Below, in pieces: positions 16,275 through 25,616 of a stretch of DNA of 64,000 nt (the first letter of the stretch is position 1; every line of letters begins with the position of its first letter). Source of the stretch: Hyphomicrobiales bacterium (GTDB lineage Bacteria; Pseudomonadota; Alphaproteobacteria; Rhizobiales; Rhizobiaceae). Location of the stretch: positions 1-64,000 of the forward strand of contig UBMP01000020.1 in assembly GCA_900466575.1 (NCBI GenBank), given 5' to 3'. Under the pieces are notes generated by a model. That model was given only the letters and a program-made list of their open reading frames with translations, had not been told where the DNA came from and did not search any database. A program made the translations under genes and the position numbers.

Positions 16275-16307
16275 AAAAAACGCGCCGGGGGATAAGCCCA
16301 CGGCGCG
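16275..16307 (-). terminator. Rho-independent terminator of the DUF2934 gene
   Basis: Read on the minus strand, CGCGCCG plus GGG pair with CCC plus CGGCGCG across a 5-nt loop, followed by TTTTTT (16280-16275). It lies 25 bp past the DUF2934 stop and directly after the convergent YciI-like gene. Confidence 0.85.
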
Positions 16308-16331
16308 CATCCGGTTGAGCCCACCTGTGCG

Positions 16332-16628
16332 TCAGGCGCTCTTGCGCATCTTCGGCGTTTCGACAGCGGGCTCCGACTGCTGCTGCGACACATCGCGCGG
16401 CGGCACACCGTCGAGATCCTTGACCTTTGCAGCGAGGTCTTCGGAGCCAATGCTGGCGCCCTGATCGGACGATGCAAGGCCACCCTGATGATAGGCGGCT
16501 TCGGCCGTGCTCCATTCCTCCGACGCCTGCTGCCAATGGCGGTCGTGATGGCCGTCGGGGCGGCCTTCCTTTTCCCAGATCTGATAGGCGCGCTCGCGGA
16601 TGTATTCTTCCCTGCTTCTCTGCTCCAT
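16332..16628 (-). CDS. DUF2934 domain protein
   Basis: A 98-residue hydrophilic protein. Its N-terminal 45 residues match the DUF2934 pattern, with IRERAYQIWEKEGRP followed by an H-x-x-HW segment. The rest is low-complexity and charged, ending in KMRKSA. The family is common in rhizobia and has no established function. The start has GGGAGA seven bases upstream. It is downstream of an SDR gene on the same strand with an 86-bp gap and has its own terminator. Confidence 0.85.
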   Translation of the reverse strand: MEQRSREEYIRERAYQIWEKEGRPDGHHDRHWQQASEEWSTAEAAYHQGGLASSDQGASIGSEDLAAKVKDLDGVPPRDVSQQQSEPAVETPKMRKSA

Positions 16629-16714
16629 GGTCTTCTCCCGTTTGACGACAAGAGCGTCGTGCGCTCGAGATCAAAACGAACCAGTGCGAGGAATGTTCAC
16701 AGCGCTTTCGAAAA

Positions 16715-17500
16715 TTATCTGAGGAGGCTTTGGGCGCCATCGACAAAAATCACCGAGCCGGTGACGTGACGGGCGGCGTCCGATGCCAGAAAGGTGACAA
16801 CGCTTGCCACTTCCGAGGCCTTGCCGGATTTTCCGCCGGTCAGCGGAATGTCTCCTTCCGGAAATTCCACCGGCACTTCCACGCTGTCGGTATCGCGGCG
16901 CACGGTGTTGTTTTCGATGGCCGTTTCGATGGCGCCTGGGCAGACGGCATTGATGCGAATACGGTCTCCGGCAAGTTCCACGGCCAGCTGCTTGACCATC
17001 GCAACCTGAGCCGCTTTCGTCGCCGCATAGGCGCTGGCCCCTGCGGAGGTGAAGGTGCGGGTGCCATTGATCGAGGACACGACGATGATGGCACTCTTGG
17101 TGGACTTCTTGAGATACGGCACGGCAAAGTGAATGGTGAGATAGCTGCCGCGCAGGTTCACGGCCATCGTCTTGTCCCACTCGTCAGGCTTCAGGTCGGC
17201 GATCGGAGCCCATACGCCGTTAATTCCCGCGTTGACGACGACGATATGCAGTCCGTCTCGCTCCGAAAATTCCGTGATGACAGTTGACATGGCCTCGGCG
17301 TCGGAAACGTCCGCCACAAGGACCTCTGCCGTTCCACCCTGTTGTTCCACCTCTCCGGCGACCTTCTGCAGTTCCTCTGCTGTGTGGCCCAGCAATCCAA
17401 TCGTGTCGCCCTGCCGGGCAAAGGCCATCGCTGTTGCGCGGCCGATTCCGGAACCTGCGCCGGTGACGAGAATACGCCTGGAGGGACGGTAATCGGTCAT
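16715..17500 (-). CDS. Short-chain dehydrogenase/reductase
   Basis: A 261-residue classical SDR: GAGSGIG near residue 14, NAGI near 90, the catalytic serine in VVSSINGT, and Tyr and Lys in YAATKAA. An unusual acidic loop (VEVPVEFPEGDIPLTGG) precedes the C-terminal strand. The start at 17500 is the ATG with AAAGG upstream; an in-frame extension to 17557 is rich in Arg and Gly and looks non-coding. Substrate unknown. Upstream of DUF2934 and downstream of glgX on the same strand. Confidence 0.85.
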   Translation of the reverse strand: MTDYRPSRRILVTGAGSGIGRATAMAFARQGDTIGLLGHTAEELQKVAGEVEQQGGTAEVLVADVSDAEAMSTVITEFSERDGLHIVVVNAGINGVWAPIADLKPDEWDKTMAVNLRGSYLTIHFAVPYLKKSTKSAIIVVSSINGTRTFTSAGASAYAATKAAQVAMVKQLAVELAGDRIRINAVCPGAIETAIENNTVRRDTDSVEVPVEFPEGDIPLTGGKSGKASEVASVVTFLASDAARHVTGSVIFVDGAQSLLR

Positions 17501-17587
17501 GCTGCTGCCTTTCTTGAGCGGGAACCCGCGCCTTTGCCGACGCGGGAACCCGAACACGAAGTGGCAGCGGTTGTTCCGAAGTTCGCG

Positions 17588-19651
17588 TTACTGTTGACGC
17601 GAAAAGACGAGAACGCTTTGACCGGGGCTCTCGGTCTCCCCATCCTCGCTGATCTCCATCTGCTCGGCAGAGGTAAAGGCGAATTGCCATCCGCCACCTT
17701 CAGGCAGGCGGATCGGCGTTGCATCGCCCGCATTCAGCACCAGAAGAAGCTCTTCCGCAGCGCGTTCCTCGTCTGGAGCATCCTTCAGGTGCATCATGAT
17801 AATGCGCAGATCGCCGTCACCCCATGTGCCTTCGTCCATCGACGCGCCATCGGCTTTCAGCCACGTCACGAAAGGCGCAGGCGGATCGCCGGGCTCGCCT
17901 TTGAGGAAACGCTCCTGTCGGAGAAGGGGCTGCGTCTTGCGGAACGTGATCGCAGCGCGGCAGAATTCAAGGAACGGGTCTTCGCGTCCGTCCCAAGAGA
18001 TCCAGCCGATCTCATTGTCCTGGCAATAGGAATTGTTGTTGCCGCCCTGGCTGTTGCCGAGTTCGTCACCGCCAAGCAGCATGGGAACGCCCTGGCTGAA
18101 GAACAGGGTGGCGATCATCGCGCGTCGGCGACGGGCGCGGGCGGTGAGGACGGTCTCGTCATCCGTCTCGCCTTCGATGCCCATGTTGTCCGACTGGTTG
18201 CCGTCGTGACCGTCGCGGTTTTCCTCGCCATTGGCCTCGTTGTGCTTGTCGTTGAAGGATGTGACATCGGCCAGCACGAAGCCGTCATGGGCGCTGAGCA
18301 GATTAACCGAGGTGGTCGCGCTGCGCCCCGAATGGTCGAACTGCACGGGCGAACCCGTAAGGCGTTCTGCGAGCGGTGCGACGAGACCGCCATCCTTGCG
18401 CCAGAAGCGACGGACGTCGTCCCGGAACTTGTCGTTCCATTCGCGGAAGGGGAAGGGAAAGCCGCCGACCTGATAACCATCGTCCCCGACATCCCAAGGT
18501 TCGGCGATCAGCTTCACGCCGGCGAGGATCGGGTCCTGCCGGATGGCGTCGAAGAAGCCCCCTTCGCGATCAAAACGCAGGCCCTCGCGCCCGAGCGTCG
18601 AGGCAAGATCAAAGCGGAAGCCGTCGACATGCATGACGCCCACCCAGTAGCGCAGGCTATCGAGCACCATGCGCATCACCATGGGATGCGCGACATTGAG
18701 GGTGTTGCCCGTGCCTGTCGTGTCGAAGGTGTGGCGCAGCTCATCCGGCGACTGGATGTAGTAGCTGAGATTGTCGATGCCGCGAAAACTGAGAGTCGGT
18801 CCGCGTTCCGAACCTTCAGCGGTGTGATTGTAGACGACGTCCATGATGACTTCGATGCCGACGCTGTGGAAGGCCTTCACCATGGTCTTGAATTCGGCGA
18901 TCTTCTCACCGGAGAGATATCGTGACTGTGGCGCAAAGAAGCCGAGTGTCTGGTAGCCCCAGAAGTTCCGAAGGCCCTTTTCGACGAGATAGCGGTCGTC
19001 GAGAAAGTACTGGACAGGCAAGAGCTCGATGGCGCTGATGCCGAGCTTCGTCAGATGATCGAGGATCGGTTCGCTGCACATGCCGAGAAACGTGCCGCGC
19101 AACTCTTCCGGAACGTCCGGATGCTGCATCGTCAGTCCGCGGACATGCGCTTCGTAGATGATCGTGTCCGTCCAGGGGCGGCGGATCGCCTCGTCGCCGT
19201 TCCAGTCGAAGTCCGGGTTCTGGACGACGGCCTTCGGCATGAACGCGGCGCTGTCGCGTTCGTCGAAGGAAAGATCACCTTCCTCTGCACCGATCGTGTA
19301 GCCGTAAAGGCTGTCATCCCAGTTGAGGTCGCCGACGATCTGTTTTGCATAGGGGTCGAGCAGCAGTTTGTTCGGATTGAAACGGTGACCGTTTGTCGGG
19401 TCGTAGGGTCCATGCACCCGGTAGCCGTAGACGGTGCCCGGCTGAAGGCCCGCGACGTATCCGGACCAGATGTCTCCTTCCCGCTTCGGCAGCGCCAGCC
19501 GTTGGGTTTCCTCCTTGCCGTCCGGCGAAAAGAGGCACAGCTCGACGGCCTCGGCGTGGGCGGAAAACAGCGCGAAATGCGTTCCCTCCCCAATGAATTC
19601 TGCGCCAAGTTCGGGTTTTAGAAAGTCCAGTTCAGAAAACGAATAGCTCAT
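17588..19651 (-). CDS. glgX: Glycogen debranching enzyme (isoamylase-type)
   Basis: A 687-residue GH13 enzyme with an N-terminal CBM48 domain (about 15-110). The catalytic barrel has DVVYNHT, the nucleophile Asp in GFRFDLAS, the acid/base Glu in LIAEPWD, and the transition-state Asp in LSAHDGF. It hydrolyses alpha-1,6 branches of phosphorylase-trimmed glycogen. It is divergent from treZ with a 145-bp shared upstream region. This pairing suits supply of linear maltodextrins to the TreY/TreZ trehalose route, although treY is not in this window. Confidence 0.95.
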   Translation of the reverse strand: MSYSFSELDFLKPELGAEFIGEGTHFALFSAHAEAVELCLFSPDGKEETQRLALPKREGDIWSGYVAGLQPGTVYGYRVHGPYDPTNGHRFNPNKLLLDPYAKQIVGDLNWDDSLYGYTIGAEEGDLSFDERDSAAFMPKAVVQNPDFDWNGDEAIRRPWTDTIIYEAHVRGLTMQHPDVPEELRGTFLGMCSEPILDHLTKLGISAIELLPVQYFLDDRYLVEKGLRNFWGYQTLGFFAPQSRYLSGEKIAEFKTMVKAFHSVGIEVIMDVVYNHTAEGSERGPTLSFRGIDNLSYYIQSPDELRHTFDTTGTGNTLNVAHPMVMRMVLDSLRYWVGVMHVDGFRFDLASTLGREGLRFDREGGFFDAIRQDPILAGVKLIAEPWDVGDDGYQVGGFPFPFREWNDKFRDDVRRFWRKDGGLVAPLAERLTGSPVQFDHSGRSATTSVNLLSAHDGFVLADVTSFNDKHNEANGEENRDGHDGNQSDNMGIEGETDDETVLTARARRRRAMIATLFFSQGVPMLLGGDELGNSQGGNNNSYCQDNEIGWISWDGREDPFLEFCRAAITFRKTQPLLRQERFLKGEPGDPPAPFVTWLKADGASMDEGTWGDGDLRIIMMHLKDAPDEERAAEELLLVLNAGDATPIRLPEGGGWQFAFTSAEQMEISEDGETESPGQSVLVFSRQQ

Positions 19652-19796
19652 GAAAATACCTCGGGGACGAGAGGGAGGGGCCGCGCGTCCAACGCGGCAG
19701 GTGCCGATTGGTTCCGTGAGGCAGGCGCAGGAACCCTCTGCACCGTGGCGGGTTCGACCCCCTGCAAACAGCGGACATCATGACAAGGAGAGATGC

Positions 19797-21596
19797 ATGG
19801 CAGACGGAGAGGGGATCATTTCACAGTGGGGACCGAAATGGCTGGACGACGGCCGCGTCCGCTTCCGCCTCTGGGCGCCTGAAGCCGAGACGCTCGACGT
19901 CGTGATCGAGGGTGCGCCACGTCCCATGACGGCGATGGGCGACGGCTGGTTCGAAGCCGACGTTCCCGGTCTGCGGGAGGGCGCGACGTATCGATTCCGG
20001 TTGCCCGACGGATCGGAGGTTATCGACCCCGCTGCGCATTTCCATCCGGATGGGCTCAAGGCGCCGTCGGCGCTCGTTGATCACCGGCACTATTCATGGC
20101 AGACCGGAGACTGGGTCTGCTTTCCCTGGGAGGAGGCAGTCGTCAGCGAAATCCACATCGGCACGTTTACAAGGGAAGGCACCTTCGCTGCCGCCATCGA
20201 ACGTCTGCCGCATCTGGCCGAGATCGGTATCAACGCGCTCGAAATCTTGCCGATCGCGCATTTCCCCGGCACGCGAGGTTGGGGCTATGACGGAGTCCTC
20301 CATTATGCTCCGCACAGCGCCTACGGATCGCCCGAGGATGTGAAGGCCTTTGTCGATGCCGCGCATGCCAACGGCATCGCCGTCTATCTCGACGTGGTCT
20401 ACAACCACTTCGGGCCGGAGGAAAATTACCTGTCGCGCTATGCGCCGGGCTTCTTCCACACCGAGCGGGAGACGCCCTGGGGCGTGGCTCTCGATTTCAC
20501 AAAAGAGCCTGTGCGAGGCTATTTCGTGGATAATGCGATCCATTGGCTGAAGCATTATCGCTTCGACGGGCTTCGCCTTGATGCCACGCACGAGATTTAC
20601 GATGCCTCGGAGGAGCATGTGCTGGTCGCGATCGCTCGAGAGGTCAGGGCGCATTTTCCCGATCGCCGGATCCATCTGATCGCCGAAGGGCAGGGCCATC
20701 GCTTGGGGATGGTGGGCTACCGCGCCGGCCGGCCGCTGCTTTACGACGCCGGCTGGAACGATCATTTCCATCAGGCGCTCAACGTCATCGCCACCGGCGA
20801 AACCGGCGGGTACTATGCGGAGTTCGCGAAGGAGCCGGAAAAGGGGCTGGCGCAGGCGATGGACGGCCGCCGTCCCTCCACCCGCAGCCCGCGCGAGATG
20901 GTCAGCGAGGCGGATTATGCCGAGGCGCACTGGCCTCCGCAGGCCTTCATGAACTTCCTGCAAAATCATGACCAGGTCGGCAATCGTGCGTTTGGGGATC
21001 GGCTCTGGACGCGGGTCGACCCTTCAATGGCGCGTATTCTCACTGCCTTTCTGCTCCTGTCGCCTCATGTTCCGATGCTTTTCATGGGGGATGAATACGG
21101 AGAACGGCATCCATTCATGTTCTTCGCCGATTACACAGGCGAACTGGGCGAGGCCGTGCGCAAGGGACGTCGTGGTGAAGCGGTTAATTTCGCCAGTCTG
21201 GCGCCCGATGACGAAGAAACCGTGTTGCCCGACCCGCTCGCGCCGGCGACTTTCACCGCCAGCAAACTCGACTGGGCTTACGCGAGTTCTGCCGAAGCGC
21301 AGTCGCGGTTGGCGCTCCACCGGCAGCTGATCGCGCTGCGGCGAAAACATATCATCCCCCTTCTGGCAGCCGGTGAACCCGTCACGGCCGAGCTCATCGC
21401 GGCGGATCATGGCATCCTGGCCATGGATTGGCAGTTTGCGCGGGGCCGGCTCCAGTTGCGCGCCAAGCTCAAAGACGGACCTGCGAGCCTTCCGTCCGTC
21501 AGCGGCAGCGTCATCTGGTTCGAGCGGGCGACGGCCTCTCCCGATGGGCCGGAAATCGTTGTCACTCTTGCGTCACCAGAGGAGCATACGGAATAG
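19797..21596 (+). CDS. treZ: Malto-oligosyltrehalose trehalohydrolase
   Basis: A 599-residue GH13_10 enzyme releasing trehalose from maltooligosyl-trehalose. It has an N-terminal beta domain (FRLWAPEAETLDVV). The barrel motifs are DVVYNHFGPEENYL, GLRLDATHEI with the nucleophile Asp, LIAEGQG with the acid/base Glu, and FLQNHDQVGNRA. The start ATG 19797 follows AAGGAGA; the frame upstream to 19650 encodes no family sequence. Its usual partner treY is absent from this window. Confidence 0.94.
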   Translation: MADGEGIISQWGPKWLDDGRVRFRLWAPEAETLDVVIEGAPRPMTAMGDGWFEADVPGLREGATYRFRLPDGSEVIDPAAHFHPDGLKAPSALVDHRHYSWQTGDWVCFPWEEAVVSEIHIGTFTREGTFAAAIERLPHLAEIGINALEILPIAHFPGTRGWGYDGVLHYAPHSAYGSPEDVKAFVDAAHANGIAVYLDVVYNHFGPEENYLSRYAPGFFHTERETPWGVALDFTKEPVRGYFVDNAIHWLKHYRFDGLRLDATHEIYDASEEHVLVAIAREVRAHFPDRRIHLIAEGQGHRLGMVGYRAGRPLLYDAGWNDHFHQALNVIATGETGGYYAEFAKEPEKGLAQAMDGRRPSTRSPREMVSEADYAEAHWPPQAFMNFLQNHDQVGNRAFGDRLWTRVDPSMARILTAFLLLSPHVPMLFMGDEYGERHPFMFFADYTGELGEAVRKGRRGEAVNFASLAPDDEETVLPDPLAPATFTASKLDWAYASSAEAQSRLALHRQLIALRRKHIIPLLAAGEPVTAELIAADHGILAMDWQFARGRLQLRAKLKDGPASLPSVSGSVIWFERATASPDGPEIVVTLASPEEHTE

Positions 21597-21938
21597 GGGG
21601 CGCCTCGCTGGTGGGTGCCACGCCATCACAAATAATTTCACGTCCGTAATCGCGCCTCTTGAAGCATCGCGCCAATGCAATTGCCCCCTGCAGCATTGGC
21701 GCGAAAGCCCGGGCGCGTTGAGGATCGCTATCAGGCAGTCCTGATCCCCCGTCGCAGATTTGCCGGCTTCGCCCGTAACAAGGTTGGCCTCGTGACGGTC
21801 TGCGGGATTGACGCAAGTCAAGGTCGGGAGAGGGCCGGGTTCCTAGGTTTGGGACAGGTTCGGTCTGCAGGTACAACAGATGAGAGCTTTCATCGCGCGT
21901 CCGTGAACGTGCGCGATGAACGCTCCAGGGGAGAAAAG
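21597..21938. other. Intergenic region with an FNR-type site
   Basis: The 342 bp between treZ and the PfkB gene contain no credible gene. The main feature is the FNR/FixK-like box at 21808-21821. GAAAAG close to 21939 and GGGGAG just before it supply the ribosome binding site of the kinase gene. Confidence 0.5.
21808..21821 (+). promoter_or_regulatory. FNR/FixK-type box
   Basis: TTGACGCAAGTCAA is a perfect TTGAC-N4-GTCAA dyad, matching the CRP/FNR-superfamily pattern TTGAY-N4-RTCAA used by FnrN, FixK and FnrL. It lies about 118 bp upstream of the PfkB-family gene, so a start of transcription near 21855 would place it at the class II activator position. Confidence 0.6.
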
Positions 21939-22892
21939 ATGTCGATACTCGCCGTTGCGCTCAATCCGTCGGTCGATGTGTCCAGCGATGCTGCGCGCGT
22001 ACTGCCAACCCGAAAGGTCCGCACGCATAATCAGCGTCGGCATGCCGGTGGCGGCGGAGTGAATGTGGCGCGTGTCGTCGCGATGCTGGGCGGCCGGCCG
22101 CAGCTCCTCATGATGGTGGGCGGCGAGACGGGCGCGTTGATGATGGATGCTCTGGCGGGCACGGCAATCGATGTCACGACGGTCAAGACGGCGGAACCGA
22201 CGCGGCTTGCCTTCATGGTCTACGAGGAAGAAACCGGGCTCGAATACCGCTTCGTGCCCGACGGCCCGGCCGTGACCTCGGAGGAGATCGAAGGCGCCAT
22301 GGACATCGTCCGCAATTTCAAGGGCGATTTTCTGGTGCTCAGCGGCTCCCTGCCGCGCGATGCGCCGGACTATACTTACGCCCGCATGGCGGCCATCGCG
22401 GCGTCCGGGGGTGCCAAGGTCGTGCTCGATACATCCGGCAAGCCCCTTCTGACGACGCTGAAACAGGCGAAGGTGTTTCTCGTCAAGCCGAGTCTCAGCG
22501 AGCTTGAGACCATAGCCGGCAAGAAGCTTGACGAGCGCGGGATCGCTGAGACGGCTCGTCAGATCGTGAACGAAGGCTGGGCAGACTATGTAACGGTCAC
22601 GCTCGGCCGCTCGGGCGCGCTGCTCGTCGGCGACGATCTCAACCTGCGTTTGCCGGCAATCCATGTTCCGGTGAGATCGGCCGTCGGGGCAGGCGACAGC
22701 TTCCTTGCGGCGCTTGTCTGGAAGCTGGAGGAGGGCGCTGCGATCGAGGAGGCCTTCCGCTTTGGTCTTGCCGCGGGGGCTGCTGCCGCGCTCACGCCCG
22801 GCACCGAACTTTGCCATCGCGAGGATGTGTTTGCGATCTACGAGGGGCGGCTCGGTGAACCCGAGAAGGAGCCTGAGGCGCTTGAGTCCTGA
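21939..22892 (+). CDS. PfkB-family sugar kinase (phosphofructokinase-2/1-phosphofructokinase type)
   Basis: A 317-residue ribokinase-fold kinase. PfkB signature 1 reads HAGGGGVNVAR near residue 33, and signature 2 reads SAVGAGDSF near 245 with the catalytic Asp. The N-terminus LAVALNPSVDV is typical of the phosphofructokinase/tagatose-phosphate kinase subgroup. It phosphorylates a sugar phosphate with ATP; 6-phosphofructokinase II and fructose-1-phosphate kinase are both possible. The start ATG follows GGGGAGAAAAG. Expression may be oxygen-controlled through the upstream FNR-type box. Confidence 0.85.
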   Translation: MSILAVALNPSVDVSSDAARVLPTRKVRTHNQRRHAGGGGVNVARVVAMLGGRPQLLMMVGGETGALMMDALAGTAIDVTTVKTAEPTRLAFMVYEEETGLEYRFVPDGPAVTSEEIEGAMDIVRNFKGDFLVLSGSLPRDAPDYTYARMAAIAASGGAKVVLDTSGKPLLTTLKQAKVFLVKPSLSELETIAGKKLDERGIAETARQIVNEGWADYVTVTLGRSGALLVGDDLNLRLPAIHVPVRSAVGAGDSFLAALVWKLEEGAAIEEAFRFGLAAGAAAALTPGTELCHREDVFAIYEGRLGEPEKEPEALES

Positions 22893-23214
22893 AGAAGAGA
22901 TCCCACGCGAACGAAATTGAACTCGCCAAGTCTCTCCCGCCTCTTTACGAAGTGGCGAAGAAGCGCTTCTTTGCCTGTTTACCCGCCAATGCAGCACGTG
23001 TTTCGGTGATCGCCGAATATCTTGTCTCGGCCATGGCCGCCCAATGCATACTTTGGCAGACCTCCCCGGCGGCGACCGAACTGGGAACGAAGGTTCTCGA
23101 CTGGCTGCGTCAGGCGATCGGTCTGCCGGGCTTTTCCGGCGTTATCCAGCGGATATCGAAATCGCTTTCGAAGCGATCACGGAAATTGCCGCGAGACTGC
23201 CGAAGCCGGATTAA
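22889..23214 (+). pseudogene. Remnant of an aromatic-amino-acid-decarboxylase-type PLP enzyme
   Basis: From about 22955 to 23150 one frame encodes FFACLPANAARVS, IAEYLVSAM, LWQTSPAATEL, VLDWLRQAIGLP and GFSGVIQ. This is the N-terminal substrate-side segment of group II PLP decarboxylases (residues about 75-140 of a ~480-residue family). No start codon with a site is visible, and the lysine-bearing core is missing. A second frame then gives DIEIAFEAITEIAARLPKPD and stops at 23214, resembling the C-terminus of the same family. That would imply an internal deletion plus frameshift near 23150. The C-terminal assignment is less certain than the N-terminal one. Confidence 0.7.
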
Positions 23215-23317
23215 TACGGCTTGCGCGGGAGCGATGGGCAGGCCTAGAACGCCGATGTCGCGGCGGGCGCTCCGCCGCACGCGTCTCGTATGATGTTTCG
23301 ACCAGGAGGAATTTGTC

Positions 23318-24124
23318 ATGCCCGCTCCGAAAAATACCTTCAAGCAGGCGCTGAAAGAGGGGCGGACGCAGATCGGATTCTGGCAGGCGCTGACCTCGCC
23401 GACGACGGTCGAGATTTCTTCCAAGGTTGGCTTTGACTGGCTGCTGATCGATGGTGAGCATGCGCCGAACGATGTACCTCTGATGATCGCGCAGCTGCGC
23501 GCCATGGCGGGATCTTCCTCGCATGCGATCATCCGCCCGCCCGTCGGCGAGACCTGGATTATCAAGCAATTGCTCGACATCGGCGCACAGACGCTGCTGA
23601 TTCCCATGTGCGACAGCCGCGAGATGGCGGAAGCGATGGTCAAGGCGATGCGCTATCCGCCGGAGGGCGTGCGCGGCGTCGGGTCGATCCTTGCCCGCGC
23701 TTCCGGTTACAACAGCATCCCGGACTATCTGCAGACCGCCAATGACGAGACCTGCCTCCTGCTTCAGGTGGAGAACCGGGCGGGGCTGACGGCTCTCGAT
23801 GATATCGCCGCGACGGACGGCGTCGACGGCGTCTTCATCGGGCCGGCCGATCTTGCCGCCGACATGGGGTATCTCGGCCAGCCGGGACATCCGAAGGTGC
23901 AGGCGGTGATCGAGGATGCGCTGAAGCGTATTCAGAAGCACGGCAAGGCGGCGGGCATCCTGATTGGGGATCTGGCGCTCACGAAACGCTATGTCGAGCT
24001 GGGGGCAACCTTCGTCGCCATCGGCAATGACGTGACCCTCTTCGCCAACGCCGCCCGCAAGCTGCTGGACGACTATCACAAGACGGAGCCCGCGAAGGCG
24101 ACAGGCGACGTTCAGGTCTATTAG
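23318..24124 (+). CDS. HpcH/HpaI-family aldolase (2-oxo-3-deoxy-acid aldolase)
   Basis: A 268-residue class II metal-dependent aldolase. The family segment LLIDGEHAPND lies near residue 45, the metal-binding Glu in LQVENRAGL near 150, and FIGPADLAADMG near 170. Members cleave 4-hydroxy-2-oxo acids to pyruvate or a related oxoacid and an aldehyde (HpaI, GarL, RhmA). GGAGGAATTTGTC gives a clear ribosome binding site. It sits alone after the decarboxylase remnant; the pathway is unknown. Confidence 0.9.
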   Translation: MPAPKNTFKQALKEGRTQIGFWQALTSPTTVEISSKVGFDWLLIDGEHAPNDVPLMIAQLRAMAGSSSHAIIRPPVGETWIIKQLLDIGAQTLLIPMCDSREMAEAMVKAMRYPPEGVRGVGSILARASGYNSIPDYLQTANDETCLLLQVENRAGLTALDDIAATDGVDGVFIGPADLAADMGYLGQPGHPKVQAVIEDALKRIQKHGKAAGILIGDLALTKRYVELGATFVAIGNDVTLFANAARKLLDDYHKTEPAKATGDVQVY

Positions 24125-24357
24125 TCCCGGCAGCATAGGCGGATCAAATGCGCTGCTGCCTTTCGTTTGTGCAGGGAAGGGCGTAGTCGCGGTCCTGCAC
24201 GACTGAAACATCCCGGATCATCGCGGCTATTTGCTTCCTATTTCAGCAAAAGCGAATTTTTTCACCAATCCGTGCTTTTTTGGAATGTTCAGCTCTCACC
24301 GAAACCGTTGAAACCTGCTAAGCCGACGCGTCATCACATTCGCGGCGGTTCTCCTTC

Positions 24358-25524
24358 ATGTCGATCTTTCAGCAGCTCAATCCCTCGCTCGCCCCGACCA
24401 GCCTGCGCGAGCGCGGCCGAGCCGCCGGCGGCGCGCTGCTGGGTATCGCGTTGACGGGCCTGGTCAGCACGCTGGCGCTGGGCAACAATGGTCTCGCCGC
24501 ACCCCTGCTGGTGGCGCCCATGGGCGCATCCGCCGTCCTCCTCTTCGCGGCTCCCGCCAGTCCGCTTGCCCAGCCCTGGTCGATCCTCGGCGGCAATGTC
24601 GTGGCGGCCCTGATCGGGGTCACCTGCGCGCTGTTCATCCCGCAGCCGCTGCTGGCCGCGGCGCTTGCCGTTGGGCTGGCGATTGCCGCCATGCTGGTCC
24701 TCAACTGCCTGCATCCACCGAGCGGTGCGGTGGCGCTGACAGCGGTCCTGGGCGGATCGGCAATTCATTCCAGCGGCTACTGGTTCGTGCTCACGCCGGT
24801 TGCGCTCAATTCCGTTCTCCTGCTGGCACTGGCCATTGTCTATAACAACCTGACCGGCCACCGTTATCCGCATTTGCCCCACAAAGTACCTGCTGTCGGC
24901 GGTGGCGCGGAGACGGCAGATCCCCTTGAGGCGGACATTGAGGAGGTTCTGGAGGAATTCGGCGAAGTGGTCGACGTCAGCCCGGATACGATGGCGACAC
25001 TGTTTCGCAAGGCACAGCTTTCGGCCCATGAGCGCACTCAGCACGGACCGCTGACGGACGACATCATGTCTCGCAATCTGCTCACCGTTCGCGCCGATGA
25101 TCGCCTGCGGGCCGCTTGGCGGCTTTTCTCCATCCATCACGTCAAGGCATTGCCCGTCGTCGATGCTGATGGACGCCTCGCCGGCATGATCTCCCAGGCC
25201 GATTTCCTTTCCAACTCCGTTCTCTCGGATGATGGCAACCTGCATCTCGGCTTCCGCCGCCGCATGCTTGCCAAGCTGAGCCGGCAGCGCGTTCCGCGTT
25301 TCGTCGGCGACATCATGGATCGTCGCATCCAGCCGACACGCCCGGACACCTCGGCCTTCGCGCTGGTCATGCGCATGGTGGACGAGGGGCTGCATACGAT
25401 CCCGGTCGTGAATGGATCCGATCGCCTCGTCGGCGTCGTCAGCCAGGGGGATCTTCTCTCTGCCCTTTTCCGCGCCGATTTGGACACTGCCGGCGAGCCT
25501 GTTCGCCGCGCGGCCAACACATAA
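24358..25524 (+). CDS. HPP-family membrane protein with tandem CBS domains
   Basis: A 388-residue protein. Residues 20-175 hold about four to five membrane helices of the HPP family, including the name-giving LNCLHPPSGAVAL. Residues about 235-375 are two CBS domains, with DIMSRNLLTVRADD starting the first and DIMDRRIQPTRPDT the second. HPP proteins are linked to nitrite transport in plastids and cyanobacteria. CBS pairs bind adenine nucleotides and would regulate it. No strong ribosome binding site precedes the ATG. The 233-bp gap upstream has AT-rich stretches but no feature I can name. Confidence 0.85.
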   Translation: MSIFQQLNPSLAPTSLRERGRAAGGALLGIALTGLVSTLALGNNGLAAPLLVAPMGASAVLLFAAPASPLAQPWSILGGNVVAALIGVTCALFIPQPLLAAALAVGLAIAAMLVLNCLHPPSGAVALTAVLGGSAIHSSGYWFVLTPVALNSVLLLALAIVYNNLTGHRYPHLPHKVPAVGGGAETADPLEADIEEVLEEFGEVVDVSPDTMATLFRKAQLSAHERTQHGPLTDDIMSRNLLTVRADDRLRAAWRLFSIHHVKALPVVDADGRLAGMISQADFLSNSVLSDDGNLHLGFRRRMLAKLSRQRVPRFVGDIMDRRIQPTRPDTSAFALVMRMVDEGLHTIPVVNGSDRLVGVVSQGDLLSALFRADLDTAGEPVRRAANT

Positions 25525-25616
25525 ATTATGCGTTTTTGACCAATACCGGCGACGGTTTTCATGTATGCTCCCCACCATAAACGAAGACCATAAGGTCATC
25601 AGGGGAGCGTCGAGGA

